The notes under the pieces were generated by a model. It was not told where the DNA came from. It ran no database searches and worked only from the letters and a program-made list of their open reading frames with translations. This document shows, piece by piece, positions 55,027 through 64,000 of a stretch of 64,000 nucleotides of DNA (position 1 is the first letter of the stretch; every line of letters begins with the position of its first letter). The DNA is from Nocardia jiangxiensis NBRC 101359 (lineage in GTDB: Bacteria; Actinomycetota; Actinomycetes; Mycobacteriales; Mycobacteriaceae): NCBI RefSeq assembly GCF_000308615.1, contig NZ_BAGB01000013.1:1-64000 (forward strand). Reading direction: 5' to 3'. The position numbers were made by a program, and so were the translations under genes.

Positions 55027-56972
55027 TGGTCACACGATTGGAGGCCGGTGATCCGGCACGGATCGGGCGATACCGGCTGCTGGGGCAGCTCGGTGCCGGG
55101 GGGATGGGGCGCGTACTGCTCGGCGTCGGTCCCGACGGACGTCTGGTCGCCATCAAACAGGTCCATGCGCACCTGGTGACCGAGCGGGATTTCCTGCCGC
55201 GATTCCGGCGCGAGGTCCAGACCTCGGCGCGGGTGTCCGGCGCCTATACCGCGGCGGTCGTCGATTTCGATGTCGACTCCGAATCTCCTTGGCTGGCTTC
55301 GGTTTTCGTCCCAGGCGTGCCATTGGACCGAGCGGTCGAGCAGTATGGCCCGCTCGGGTCGGAACAGATCCGCACGCTCGCGGTCGGTCTGGCCTCGGCC
55401 CTGCAGTCCATTCACGGCGCCGGGCTCATTCATCGAGATCTCAAGCCGGGTAACGTCATTCTCGCCGAGGACGGTCCCCGGGTGATCGACTTCGGCATCG
55501 CCCGCCTCGTCGACGAGCGCTCCGATCTGACCCACACCGGATCCATCATCGGCTCACCGGCGTTCATGTCCCCCGAACAGGCGCAGTCCGAACCGCTCAC
55601 ACCGGCCGGCGATGTGTTCTCGCTGGGTTCGGTCCTGGTGATGGCGTCCGCCGGGGCGAGCCCGTTCGCGGGTAACTCGATGCCGCACGTGCTGTACAAG
55701 ATCGTCAACACGGACCCGGACCTGTCCGCGCTGCCGCCGGAAATCCGCGAACTGGTCGTCCCCTGCCTGAACCGGGATCCCGCCGCGCGGCCCACTCCCG
55801 CGCAGATCCTCGATTTCCTGGGATCGCTTCCGCCGCAACAGCAACCGTGGCCGCTGGCCGTGCATCGGGCGATCTACGAGCAGTCCCGGGAACTCTCGGC
55901 GCTGGTCTCCGACCCGGAGGCGACGCAGATTCCCGGCACCGACCAGTCGAGGGTCCCCGAACCGCCGGGAGCCGACTTCGACCGGCGCGTGGGGCAGTTT
56001 CTCGTGGCATCCCAGGCGGCCGAGACGCAGCGTCGCCGGCGTTTGCTCGCGGGGGCGTTGGCGGTCGTCGTCATCCTGGTGGGCGCGGTGATCGGCGGCG
56101 TATACGCGTTCGGCGGCAGCGATGGTTCCGCATCCGCCGGACCCAACCCGCTCGCCGGGCTCAACCTCACCGCGCTGCGCTCGCTGGATATGTGCGCGGT
56201 CATGAAGGATCCGCTGGTGCCCTCGTTGGGACAGTGGACCACATCGCCGGCCTCGCAGCAGTGGGGCAGATGTAGCGGACAGGCCGGGGGATACGAGTTC
56301 GATCTGGACGTCCAACGCACCGCCGCCTATCGAAACAGCGGTCGTACGGTGAACGGCGTGCCGGTTCTCGAGCCCACCGGACCCGTGGACGGAGGGTGCG
56401 GCCGGGCGCTGACCCCGGCCACGATCGATCCGCAGTTCGGGATCACGCTCACCGTGAAGAGCGGTAAGTCGGCGGATCAGCGGTGCGTGGTAGCCGATGA
56501 GGCCCTGGGCCGCTTGGTCACCGATGTGGAGCACGGGCCGCGGCTCGCGGATGTCCGGAACTCGCTGGCACATCACGACCCCTGTGCGCTCGTCGATCCG
56601 GACGAGACCAAATTGTCGATCGGAGACAAGGTCCGCGGCACCCCGAATCTGCTGCATTCCTGTGACTGGGTCGGCACGAACACCCTGACCGTGGCCTTCG
56701 AACATACGAAGCCTTTCGCTTCGCCCGCCCATCCGATCCACATCGATTTCGGCGGTGGCAACGTGGTCGATGCCGACGGCGCCGAATTGAACAGCACTGT
56801 CTGCGTCCGGCGTGGCGTCTATCGGACGGTCGCCGACGACGACGTCGAAGCGGTGACCGTCCAGGTCACGACCCCGACGGCCGGTATCGGCACGGCACAG
56901 GCGGGCAAATGTCTGACCGCGCAGACGACCCTGAACCATATTCTCGACGACCTTCCGGCGGTGATGCGATGA
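55026..56972 (+). CDS. Receptor-type Ser/Thr protein kinase (second of tandem pair)
   Basis: A 648-residue kinase closely like the preceding one (LGAGGMGRV, Lys44 in VAIKQVH, Asp138 in HRDLKPGN, shared GSPAFMSPEQA). The membrane helix is at about 337-360. The outer domain (about 370-648) is also Cys-rich, with two halves, and includes a segment like that of its neighbour (DPCALVDPDE and DADG with a Cys). The pair arose by duplication and the outer domains have diverged more, so they may sense different ligands. ATG overlaps the first kinase stop (TGATG). The stop overlaps the next gene. Confidence 0.93.
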   Translation: MVTRLEAGDPARIGRYRLLGQLGAGGMGRVLLGVGPDGRLVAIKQVHAHLVTERDFLPRFRREVQTSARVSGAYTAAVVDFDVDSESPWLASVFVPGVPLDRAVEQYGPLGSEQIRTLAVGLASALQSIHGAGLIHRDLKPGNVILAEDGPRVIDFGIARLVDERSDLTHTGSIIGSPAFMSPEQAQSEPLTPAGDVFSLGSVLVMASAGASPFAGNSMPHVLYKIVNTDPDLSALPPEIRELVVPCLNRDPAARPTPAQILDFLGSLPPQQQPWPLAVHRAIYEQSRELSALVSDPEATQIPGTDQSRVPEPPGADFDRRVGQFLVASQAAETQRRRRLLAGALAVVVILVGAVIGGVYAFGGSDGSASAGPNPLAGLNLTALRSLDMCAVMKDPLVPSLGQWTTSPASQQWGRCSGQAGGYEFDLDVQRTAAYRNSGRTVNGVPVLEPTGPVDGGCGRALTPATIDPQFGITLTVKSGKSADQRCVVADEALGRLVTDVEHGPRLADVRNSLAHHDPCALVDPDETKLSIGDKVRGTPNLLHSCDWVGTNTLTVAFEHTKPFASPAHPIHIDFGGGNVVDADGAELNSTVCVRRGVYRTVADDDVEAVTVQVTTPTAGIGTAQAGKCLTAQTTLNHILDDLPAVMR

Positions 56973-58198
56973 GTTCGTACGTGGGTCGGCTGGTTCGAGC
57001 ACTGGGTGCGTTCGCCATGGTGACACTCGTGGCCGGGTGTTCCTCGGTGCTCCATCCGAATGCGGTTGCGGGAGAAGTGGATGTGCGCACCCTCGACATC
57101 GATGCGGACTCCTCGACGAGACCTCCCACTCTGCCGAGCTACCTGGGTATTCGCGGTTATGCGCAGTTGGAGGCCGCCAGGCTGGCCGATGCCGTGCTGA
57201 GTCCCTACGAGGTGGAGCCGAAATATTTCTGGGGTGCTGCCGCCAGTGCACAGGTCACGCCGGAGTCGGTCACCCAATATCTCGCCGATCCCGTGGTGAA
57301 AGTGCTGTACGACAACGGATTCGTCGTGGGATTCTCGACCGGTGCGGCGGATTCGGTGACACCGCTGACCAAAGCCGTCTACGGAACCCATGATCATGAG
57401 GGCATCCGGGTGACGGTACTTCGCTTTCCCGACGCCGCGTCGGCCCGTTCCGCCGCCCAGCAGACGGACGCCGTCGACATGGCGCTGAACCCGCAGAACA
57501 CACCGGTGAAATTGCCGAAATACGCCGATGCGTTCGCGCATTGGCGTCCCACGGTTCCCACGCTGGGCAGCACGCTCGCCCACGGTGTGTTCGTCGTGAA
57601 TATCCTCGCCGACGCACGGACGACGGACCTGACGCGGCTCACCGAGATGACGCAGCAATATCTCGCCGCGGAACTGCCCGTGCTGGACAAGTTCGTTCCG
57701 ACACCGGCGGAGAAAATCCCTACGCTGCAGCAGGATCCGGACCACATCCTGGTGCGAACCCTGCACGAGGGCGCGGCGGCGTCCCCGCCCGACGGCGGCA
57801 GCGAGATCGTGTACACCCTGCGGGCCTATCTGAATTACGTGCAGGATCAGGGCACGAGATATCCGGTGATGCGCCGTGCGGGGATCGACCGTGTCGCGGT
57901 CGCCCCGGCGGCTTATGTGTTCAGAGCTCGTGATTCCGCCGCGGCCGTGCAGTTCGTCGCCGACTCGGCTCATCTGGGTGATGCCGATGCCCGACGCGAT
58001 GTCGACCCACCCGAAGGGGTGCCGAACACGATGTGCGTCGAGAACTACACCGCGCCCGCGGCAGCCCGGTTCCGTTGCTTCGTCGCGTATCGACGCTATG
58101 CGGCACTGGTTCTGGGACAGCAGCTCTGGCAGACCCAGCAGCGAGCCGCGTCGCAGTACGCGCTGCTGGCCAATGCGCAAGCCACGCTACCGAATTGA
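56969..58198 (+). CDS. Lipoprotein co-transcribed with the kinase pair
   Basis: A 409-residue lipoprotein. The signal ends in LVAGC (Cys near residue 25). The mature part is rich in Ala/Asp with a repeated alpha/beta look, and a conserved Cys pair lies near residues 355-370 (MCVENYTAP, RFRCFVAYRRY). It resembles the DUF7373 lipoprotein family common in Nocardia (recollection, not tested). It is translationally coupled (ATGA) to the second kinase, so it may be a ligand or partner of the outer domains. It is convergent with the secretion pair (3-nt gap). Confidence 0.85.
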   Translation: MSSYVGRLVRALGAFAMVTLVAGCSSVLHPNAVAGEVDVRTLDIDADSSTRPPTLPSYLGIRGYAQLEAARLADAVLSPYEVEPKYFWGAAASAQVTPESVTQYLADPVVKVLYDNGFVVGFSTGAADSVTPLTKAVYGTHDHEGIRVTVLRFPDAASARSAAQQTDAVDMALNPQNTPVKLPKYADAFAHWRPTVPTLGSTLAHGVFVVNILADARTTDLTRLTEMTQQYLAAELPVLDKFVPTPAEKIPTLQQDPDHILVRTLHEGAAASPPDGGSEIVYTLRAYLNYVQDQGTRYPVMRRAGIDRVAVAPAAYVFRARDSAAAVQFVADSAHLGDADARRDVDPPEGVPNTMCVENYTAPAAARFRCFVAYRRYAALVLGQQLWQTQQRAASQYALLANAQATLPN

Positions 58199-58201
58199 AC
58201 G

Positions 58202-59341
58202 TCAGTAGCCGACGTAGGCGCCACCGTGGCGAACGGCGACCACGCCCGGAACATCGCTCAGCGAACCGTATCTGTTGATCGCGTATCTGCTGGCCGCCAC
58301 GATGTTGTCGACCGGATTCAAGATATCCGTATGGCCTGGTACCGCATAGGAATTGAAGGTGCTGTCGATGGTCTGCATGAGCCCCTTCGACGGGTGCCCG
58401 GCCGCGGCATTGCTGTCCCAGTCGTTGACGATCGACGGATTTCCGCCCGATTCGTGCTCGATGATCGTCGCGATGGCCTTGTCGTCGATCTGATCGGCCG
58501 GAACGCCTTCCTGGATGAGGATTTCTCGTGCCTGGGCGATCCACTCGGCGACATTCCCGGACGGTTGCGAGAGATTGGATTCGTTGCGGTCGTTCATCGA
58601 GGCATTGCTGTAGTGGCTGCTGCCGTTGTGCGATGACGTGCCGTTGCTGTGCGAGGTATTACTCGTCGACTGATAGTGCGGCGTAGCGGAATTCGAGCTG
58701 AGCGAGGCGGGGCTGGTGTTCGCCGGGGCGGAGGGCGCCGCGGTGACGCCCAGTTTCGGGTCACCGAGTCCGGCATAGGCCGCGTCGACTTTTCCCTTCG
58801 CGGTGTTCACCGCAGTGATGAGATCGGTGGCGGCGGACTCGGCCTGCGCGAGTGCGCCCGTGATCTTGGACTGATGGTTGGCGGCCAGCAGATCCTGGAA
58901 GCATTTCTGCCAGGTTTTCTCGCCGTCGTTCAGGCCCTGCAGTTTGTCGATGTAGTCCTTGCGCTTGGTCGCGGTGACCACGCCGTTGTCCGCTATCTCG
59001 AACGGATCCGGGGGTGTTGCTTCCGGGCCGGTCGGATGCAGTGCGGGTTCGCGTGCGTCCAGGACCGCCTGCCGGGTATTGGTCAGGTTCTCGACGTGCG
59101 TGCTCAACGCCTTCTGCAGTTCCAGCAGCGCTCCGCTCACCGCCGAGGCCCGGGTCTTCTCGGTGCCCATGCGGGTGCGGGCGGCCTTGGCGGCGTTGCC
59201 GTCCCACGTCAGGTTGCTGATCGTGGTGTCGGCGTTGCTGAGGGCCTTGTCCAGGCCCGTGCTGGTGGTGTTGACGGCCGTGCCCGCGGTGGTGATCGCG
59301 GCGGGGTTCCATGCCTCGACGTTCGAGATGGTGAGCGTCAT
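58202..59341 (-). CDS. Probable type VII-secreted lytic transglycosylase
   Basis: A 379-residue protein. The N-terminal 150 residues are helical and WXG100-like (NLTWDGNAAKAARTRMGTEK). A Ser/Asn/His-rich linker covers about 200-260 (SSHNGSSHYSNAS). The C-terminal lytic transglycosylase (SLT) domain is at about 268-379: ATIIEHESGGNPS with catalytic Glu297, SKGLMQTIDSTF and NPVDNIVAASRYA. It has no Sec signal. ATG at 59341 overlaps the stop of the small upstream protein. This is the usual layout of type VII-secreted effectors: a small partner gene followed by a toxin or enzyme with a helical N-terminus. Confidence 0.88.
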   Translation of the reverse strand: MTLTISNVEAWNPAAITTAGTAVNTTSTGLDKALSNADTTISNLTWDGNAAKAARTRMGTEKTRASAVSGALLELQKALSTHVENLTNTRQAVLDAREPALHPTGPEATPPDPFEIADNGVVTATKRKDYIDKLQGLNDGEKTWQKCFQDLLAANHQSKITGALAQAESAATDLITAVNTAKGKVDAAYAGLGDPKLGVTAAPSAPANTSPASLSSNSATPHYQSTSNTSHSNGTSSHNGSSHYSNASMNDRNESNLSQPSGNVAEWIAQAREILIQEGVPADQIDDKAIATIIEHESGGNPSIVNDWDSNAAAGHPSKGLMQTIDSTFNSYAVPGHTDILNPVDNIVAASRYAINRYGSLSDVPGVVAVRHGGAYVGY

Positions 59342-59643
59342 GCGTGCATCCCGATCTTCTCCAGGTCGGCGGCGAACTGTTCATCGGTCATCGTGAGCAC
59401 CTTGCCCGCGTGATCGACCGAGTCCGCGAGTGTGGTCACGCGGTCCGAGATGCGTTGCAGCGCATTGTCGACCGAGGTCTTGGTCTGCTGGCAGGTGTTC
59501 TGCCAGTCGGTACCGGGTAGGGCGGTCACCGCGTCGCCGAGGCCGGGATCGAGCTTGCCGATCGCGCCTGCCTCGTCGGTGAGGGCCTTGGCGAAATTGG
59601 CCAGCGCTCCGACGTCGACGTTCATCGATGGTTCCGGTGCCAA
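59338..59643 (-). CDS. Small EspC/WXG100-like partner protein
   Basis: A 101-residue helical protein resembling the ESX secretion-associated/WXG100 class. A central TDWQNTC segment stands in place of WXG between two helices. The end reads TMTDEQFAADLEKIGMHA, typical of DUF2580/EspC-type proteins. TTG at 59643 is chosen with GGGGGA 5 nt upstream; ATG at 59625 is the alternative start. It overlaps the transglycosylase gene by 4 nt and is the probable co-secreted chaperone. No secretion machinery genes are in the window. Confidence 0.8.
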   Translation of the reverse strand: MAPEPSMNVDVGALANFAKALTDEAGAIGKLDPGLGDAVTALPGTDWQNTCQQTKTSVDNALQRISDRVTTLADSVDHAGKVLTMTDEQFAADLEKIGMHA

Positions 59644-59765
59644 GACGATCCCCCTTGCTCATGAGTCCAGCGGGCACAAGCGTAGCAAGACATACACCCG
59701 TGGACAGCTCGCCGCGAAGACCGGTTAACTTGTTCGGACAGGTGTCGGACGACAGGAGTCGATTC

Positions 59766-60740
59766 ATGCGTGCAGCCCAGGTGAGCAAGCTCGAGGGGCC
59801 GGAGTCCATCGAGGTCGTCGATATTCCGGAACCGCAGCCGTTTACCGGTGGGGTGGTGATCGATGTGCACGCGGCCGGTGTGGCCTTCCCGGACGTGCTG
59901 ATGACTCGGGGGTTGTACCAGCTCAAACCGCAGATGCCGTATGTCGTGGGCGGTGAGGTCGCCGGTGTGGTGCGCTCCGCGCCCGAGGACGCGCATGTGC
60001 GGCCGGGTGACCGGGTGGTGGCGTTGACCATGCTCGGCAACGCCCTGGCCGAGGTCGCGGTGACGCCCGTGCAGATGGTGTTCCCGCTGCCGGACAACAT
60101 CCCCCTCGAGGCCGGCGCGGGCATCGTGTTCAACGATCTGACCGTGCACTTCTGCCTGCGCAACCGTGGCCGTCTGGCCGAAGGCGAGTCGGTGCTGGTG
60201 CACGGCGCGGCCGGCGGTGTGGGCACGTCGACGTTGCGGATGGCCGCGGCGCTGGGTGCGGGCCGGGTGATCGCGGTGGTGAGCACGCCGGAGAAGGCCG
60301 AGGTGGCGCGGGCGAACGGCGCGACCGACGTGGTGCTCACCGACGGCTGGCTGGCCGCGGTGAAGGAATTGACCGGCGGTCGCGGGGTCGACATCGTGCT
60401 GGACCCGGTGGGCGGTGACCGCTTCACCGACAGTGTCCGTTCGCTGGCCGCGGGTGGTCGTCTGCTGGTGGTCGGTTTCACCGCGGGTGAGATCCCGACG
60501 GTGAAGGTGAACCGGCTGCTGCTCAAGAACGTCGAGGTGGTCGGTGCGGCCTGGGGTGAATGGGTCACCTCGCACCCGGGCTACCTGCAGGAACAGTGGG
60601 CCGAGGTCGGGCCGCTGCTGGCCGCGGGAAAGATCGCCCCGCCCCGGCCGGTGCTGTACCCGCTGGACCGGGCCGCGGATGCGGTTGCGTCCCTGGACAA
60701 TCGGACCGCCACGGGCAAGGTCGTCGTCACCATCCGCTGA
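59766..60740 (+). CDS. Zinc-free NADPH:quinone oxidoreductase (MDR family)
   Basis: A 324-residue medium-chain dehydrogenase/reductase of the quinone oxidoreductase branch. The NADPH motif AAGGVGTSTLRMAAALGAG is near residue 150. The Cys/His catalytic zinc ligands of alcohol dehydrogenases are absent (AGVAFPDVLMTRGLY at the matching site). It probably reduces quinones or enals. ATG at 59766 is at the conserved start with GGAG 8 nt upstream. It is divergent from the EspC-like gene. Confidence 0.92.
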   Translation: MRAAQVSKLEGPESIEVVDIPEPQPFTGGVVIDVHAAGVAFPDVLMTRGLYQLKPQMPYVVGGEVAGVVRSAPEDAHVRPGDRVVALTMLGNALAEVAVTPVQMVFPLPDNIPLEAGAGIVFNDLTVHFCLRNRGRLAEGESVLVHGAAGGVGTSTLRMAAALGAGRVIAVVSTPEKAEVARANGATDVVLTDGWLAAVKELTGGRGVDIVLDPVGGDRFTDSVRSLAAGGRLLVVGFTAGEIPTVKVNRLLLKNVEVVGAAWGEWVTSHPGYLQEQWAEVGPLLAAGKIAPPRPVLYPLDRAADAVASLDNRTATGKVVVTIR

Positions 60741-60872
60741 ATCGGCGGAGCGAAAGCGTCCGGTCCGGACGTCGTCGCCCCGGCTGCGGCTCGGGGCGAC
60801 GACGGCGGCATTCGCCGGACCGGGCCGATTCGTCGGATTCTTGTCGGTGCCGACGTTTACGGTGACCGGACC

Positions 60873-61988
60873 ATGAAACTTTCCGATCGCGTCCTGAACC
60901 GGACTCTGCTGGCCCGGCAGCATCTGCTGGCGCGCTCGGCGCTGTCCGCGACGGATATGTGCTCGCACCTGGTGGGATTGCAGGCGCAGGATGTTCCGCC
61001 GCCGTATGTCGGATTGTGGAGTCGCACGGTCGATTTCGATCCGGCGGCGGTATCGGCGGGGCTGCGGGACCGGTCGTTGGTGCGGATCACGCTGATGCGC
61101 GCGACGATCCATCTCGTCACCGCCGCCGATGCGTTGCGGATCGCGCCGCATATCCAACCGGAGCTGGAGAAGATCCCGTTTCGCAAGGGGTTCAACGCCA
61201 GCGCGATGGTCGGCCTGGATCCGGCGGAGGTGCGTCGGCGCGGGGAGGCGGCCCTGGGCGACGAGCCGATCCCCGCCGCCGAACTACGGGTGCTGGCGGC
61301 CCGGGAATACCCTGATCGCAATCCGTCCGCGGTACTGCAGACCTGGCTCTATCAGCTCCCCGTGCTGCAGACACCGCCCCGCGGACTGTGGCGCAACAAC
61401 GCCCGGCCGGTGTGGTCTCGGATCGAGTCCTGGCTCGGTGCGCCGCCCGACGATCGATATCCCCTGCCGGAGTTGGTCATTCGCTATCTGACCGCCTTCG
61501 GCCCGGCCACCGCGGGCGATATCGCGACCTGGTCGAAACTGACCGGAGTAGCCGAAGTCATTGCGGCACTGGATGATCGAGTCCGCACCTACACCGACGA
61601 ACGCGGCCGCACGCTGTACGACCGGGCCGATGCCGAACTGGCCGATCCGGATCTGCCCGCCCCGGTGCGGTACCTCGGCTGGTACGACAATGTCTTTCTG
61701 TCCCACAAGGATCGGGGCCGCATCATCCCGGCAGGCGTCGCCGCACCACCCGCGCAGTATCGCGGGACGCAGGTCTCCCCGATCCTGCTGGACGGCATGG
61801 TGGCGGCCGTCTACAAGATCTTCACCGACCGCGAACGCGCCCGGCTGCGAATCGTGCCCCACCGCATCTGGTCTGCGGCCGAACGTTCCGCGGTCGAAGC
61901 GGAAGGTGCTGCGCTGCTGGGCTTTCTGGAGCCCGATCTGTCTCCGAGCATCGAAATCCTGACCCCGGAAGCCGACGTGAAAATCTGA
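60873..61988 (+). CDS. AlkZ-like winged-helix DNA glycosylase family protein
   Basis: A 371-residue protein of the HTH_42/AlkZ family, three winged helices arranged around a DNA-binding channel. The catalytic QxQ motif is Gln37-Ala-Gln39 (GLQAQDVPPP), as in AlkZ, which excises interstrand crosslinks and protects antibiotic producers. ATIHLV and the VRYLGWYDNVFLSH segment are also typical. Activity as a crosslink glycosylase is inferred from family only. Convergent with the Lrp-type regulator (8-nt gap). Confidence 0.88.
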   Translation: MKLSDRVLNRTLLARQHLLARSALSATDMCSHLVGLQAQDVPPPYVGLWSRTVDFDPAAVSAGLRDRSLVRITLMRATIHLVTAADALRIAPHIQPELEKIPFRKGFNASAMVGLDPAEVRRRGEAALGDEPIPAAELRVLAAREYPDRNPSAVLQTWLYQLPVLQTPPRGLWRNNARPVWSRIESWLGAPPDDRYPLPELVIRYLTAFGPATAGDIATWSKLTGVAEVIAALDDRVRTYTDERGRTLYDRADAELADPDLPAPVRYLGWYDNVFLSHKDRGRIIPAGVAAPPAQYRGTQVSPILLDGMVAAVYKIFTDRERARLRIVPHRIWSAAERSAVEAEGAALLGFLEPDLSPSIEILTPEADVKI

Positions 61989-61996
61989 TCCGTGCG

Positions 61997-62512
61997 TCAG
62001 CTGTGCCGATATGCGGGGGCCTTACTGGTGCCGGTGGGCGTGAGCGTGCGCAGCAGCGGCAGGGTCCGACTCGGCACGACCGTGGACAGCACGATGACGC
62101 TGTGCGAGCGCACCACCGCCGCGCTGCGGTCGATACTCAGCAGCACCGACTGCAACCCGGCATGCGAATCGGCCCCGATGCGGCACAGCACATCCTGCGA
62201 ACCGGTGGTCGCGTACGCCTCCAGCACGCCCGCGATCGCCTCGAGATCGGCGGCGACGGCGTCGAGCGCACCCTGGGCGATCTCCAGGGTGACGAAGGCC
62301 TGTACGTCGAAGCCCGCCGCGGTCACATCGATGTGGGGATCGTAGGAGGCGATCACGCCGGCCTCCTCCATCCGCGCGATCCGCGACTGGACGGTCGCGC
62401 GCGCGACGCGGGTGCGGCGCGACAACTCCAGGATTCCGGCCTTCTGGTATTCATGCATTGCGGTCAGGATCGCCAGGTCCAGCTCGTCCAGCCTGGTCTC
62501 GGTGCGGCCCAT
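61997..62512 (-). CDS. Lrp/AsnC-family transcriptional regulator
   Basis: A 171-residue Lrp/AsnC regulator with an N-terminal HTH (about 10-60: LDLAILTAMHEYQKAGILEL and RVARATVQSRIARMEEAGVI) and a C-terminal RAM amino-acid-binding domain. It is divergent from hpd and probably controls it in response to aromatic amino acids such as tyrosine or phenylalanine, as is common for this gene pair in actinomycetes. ATG at 62512. Confidence 0.93.
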   Translation of the reverse strand: MGRTETRLDELDLAILTAMHEYQKAGILELSRRTRVARATVQSRIARMEEAGVIASYDPHIDVTAAGFDVQAFVTLEIAQGALDAVAADLEAIAGVLEAYATTGSQDVLCRIGADSHAGLQSVLLSIDRSAAVVRSHSVIVLSTVVPSRTLPLLRTLTPTGTSKAPAYRHS

Positions 62513-62550
62513 CGGTAGTCTCCACTTCGATCCGTTGTTCTAGACAGATT

Positions 62551-62588
62551 GTCCAGCATGGACGGTGTTTCGGTGGCGTAATTCGCCA
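62551..62588. promoter_or_regulatory. Two short inverted repeats in the Lrp/hpd divergent region
   Basis: GTCCA-GCA-TGGAC (62551-62563) and TGGCG-TAATT-CGCCA (62574-62588) lie in the 136-bp divergent gap. A CTAGACA-type sequence (62539-62546) adjoins the first. They suit binding by the adjacent Lrp-type dimer. Confidence 0.4.
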
Positions 62589-62621
62589 TCATGTCTACCG
62601 AATTTCCATGATATTGCCTAG

Positions 62622-63839
<1,218 letters not shown>

Positions 63840-63878
63840 CCCGGCAGCCGGACGGCATCAACTACTACACTTCGGCGC

Positions 63879-64000
63879 ATGCGGAGGATGACGTCGGCAA
63901 TCGTCACGGGGACTGCCATCGCGGCACTGTTGACGGCTTGCGGATCGGGGGGCGACTCCACCAGCGACACCTCGTCGATGCGGCCGCCGATGAAGGTGGC
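63879..64000 (+). CDS. Lipoprotein, N-terminal fragment (cut by window edge)
   Basis: Only the first 40 codons are present. They show a typical lipoprotein signal: basic start, hydrophobic core and lipobox LLTAC with the Cys at residue 21, then a Gly/Ser/Thr/Asp-rich mature start. ATG at 63879; an alternative ATG follows at 63888 with a GGAGG directly before it and no spacing. Function cannot be judged. Confidence 0.7.
   Translation, partial: MRRMTSAIVTGTAIAALLTACGSGGDSTSDTSSMRPPMKV

Overview
The window is GC-rich chromosomal DNA of an actinomycete. Gene content points to a mycolic-acid-forming member of the Nocardia/Rhodococcus/Mycobacterium group, and Nocardia is my best guess. The reasons are an AccD3/EchA6/metallo-hydrolase block like that of M. 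tuberculosis, a WS/DGAT wax-ester synthase, LigD, FprB, a GlnX-GlnH-PknG set, a type VII secretion-like substrate pair and many flavin monooxygenase, P450 and lipid genes. No rRNA, tRNA, CRISPR array or insertion sequence was recognised. Species-level placement is inference, and comparisons with M. tuberculosis loci are from memory.

Layout. 1-2760: a 'conservon' (tail of a sensor kinase with more than 30 PQR-type repeats, roadblock protein, DUF742 protein, small GTPase). 3056-9306: accD3, aldo/keto reductase, flavin oxidoreductase, echA6, MBL-fold hydrolase and MT0933-type antitoxin-like protein. 9421-17595: ligD, isochorismatase-like hydrolase, secreted lipase, exported glycine-rich protein, and an ECF transporter (EcfT plus an S-domain/double-ATPase fusion). 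17677-27308: Baeyer-Villiger-type monooxygenase with a divergent AraC regulator, CpdA-like phosphodiesterase, RluA-type pseudouridine synthase, WS/DGAT, acyl-CoA dehydrogenase, TetR regulator and P450. 27488-36487: seven overlapping genes forming an enlarged PknG signalling operon (GlnX, GlnH, coiled-coil protein, PknG, PP2C phosphatase, VWA protein, FHA protein). 36642-43468: an amine/amide utilisation region (APC permease, amidase, acetamidase/formamidase, cytosine-deaminase-like amidohydrolase, DUF1097 protein, EamA exporter). 43809-46838: a ParA/ParB-like pair and an NlpC/P60 hydrolase. 46850-52961: M20 peptidase, MerR regulator, VOC protein, small membrane protein, SixA-like phosphatase, fprB and acyl-ACP thioesterase. 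53173-59643: two tandem receptor-type Ser/Thr kinases with a lipoprotein, facing a type VII secretion-like pair whose larger member carries a lytic transglycosylase domain. 59766-64000: quinone oxidoreductase, AlkZ-like protein, Lrp/AsnC regulator divergent from hpd, and the start of a lipoprotein gene cut by the window edge.

The most interesting unit is the PknG operon. In M. tuberculosis GlnX-GlnH-PknG senses amino acids. Here the same core is co-transcribed (inferred from overlapping start and stop codons) with a writer (PknG), an eraser (PP2C), a phosphothreonine reader (FHA), a VWA protein and a coiled-coil protein. Three of the products carry N-terminal Cys4 zinc-ribbon modules of similar design. 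Secondary points are a probable ATT start codon of accD3, a dispersed 19-bp repeat that supplies Shine-Dalgarno sequences, a chromosomal partition-like gene pair behind a perfect 16-bp palindrome, and a probable secreted peptidoglycan-cleaving effector.
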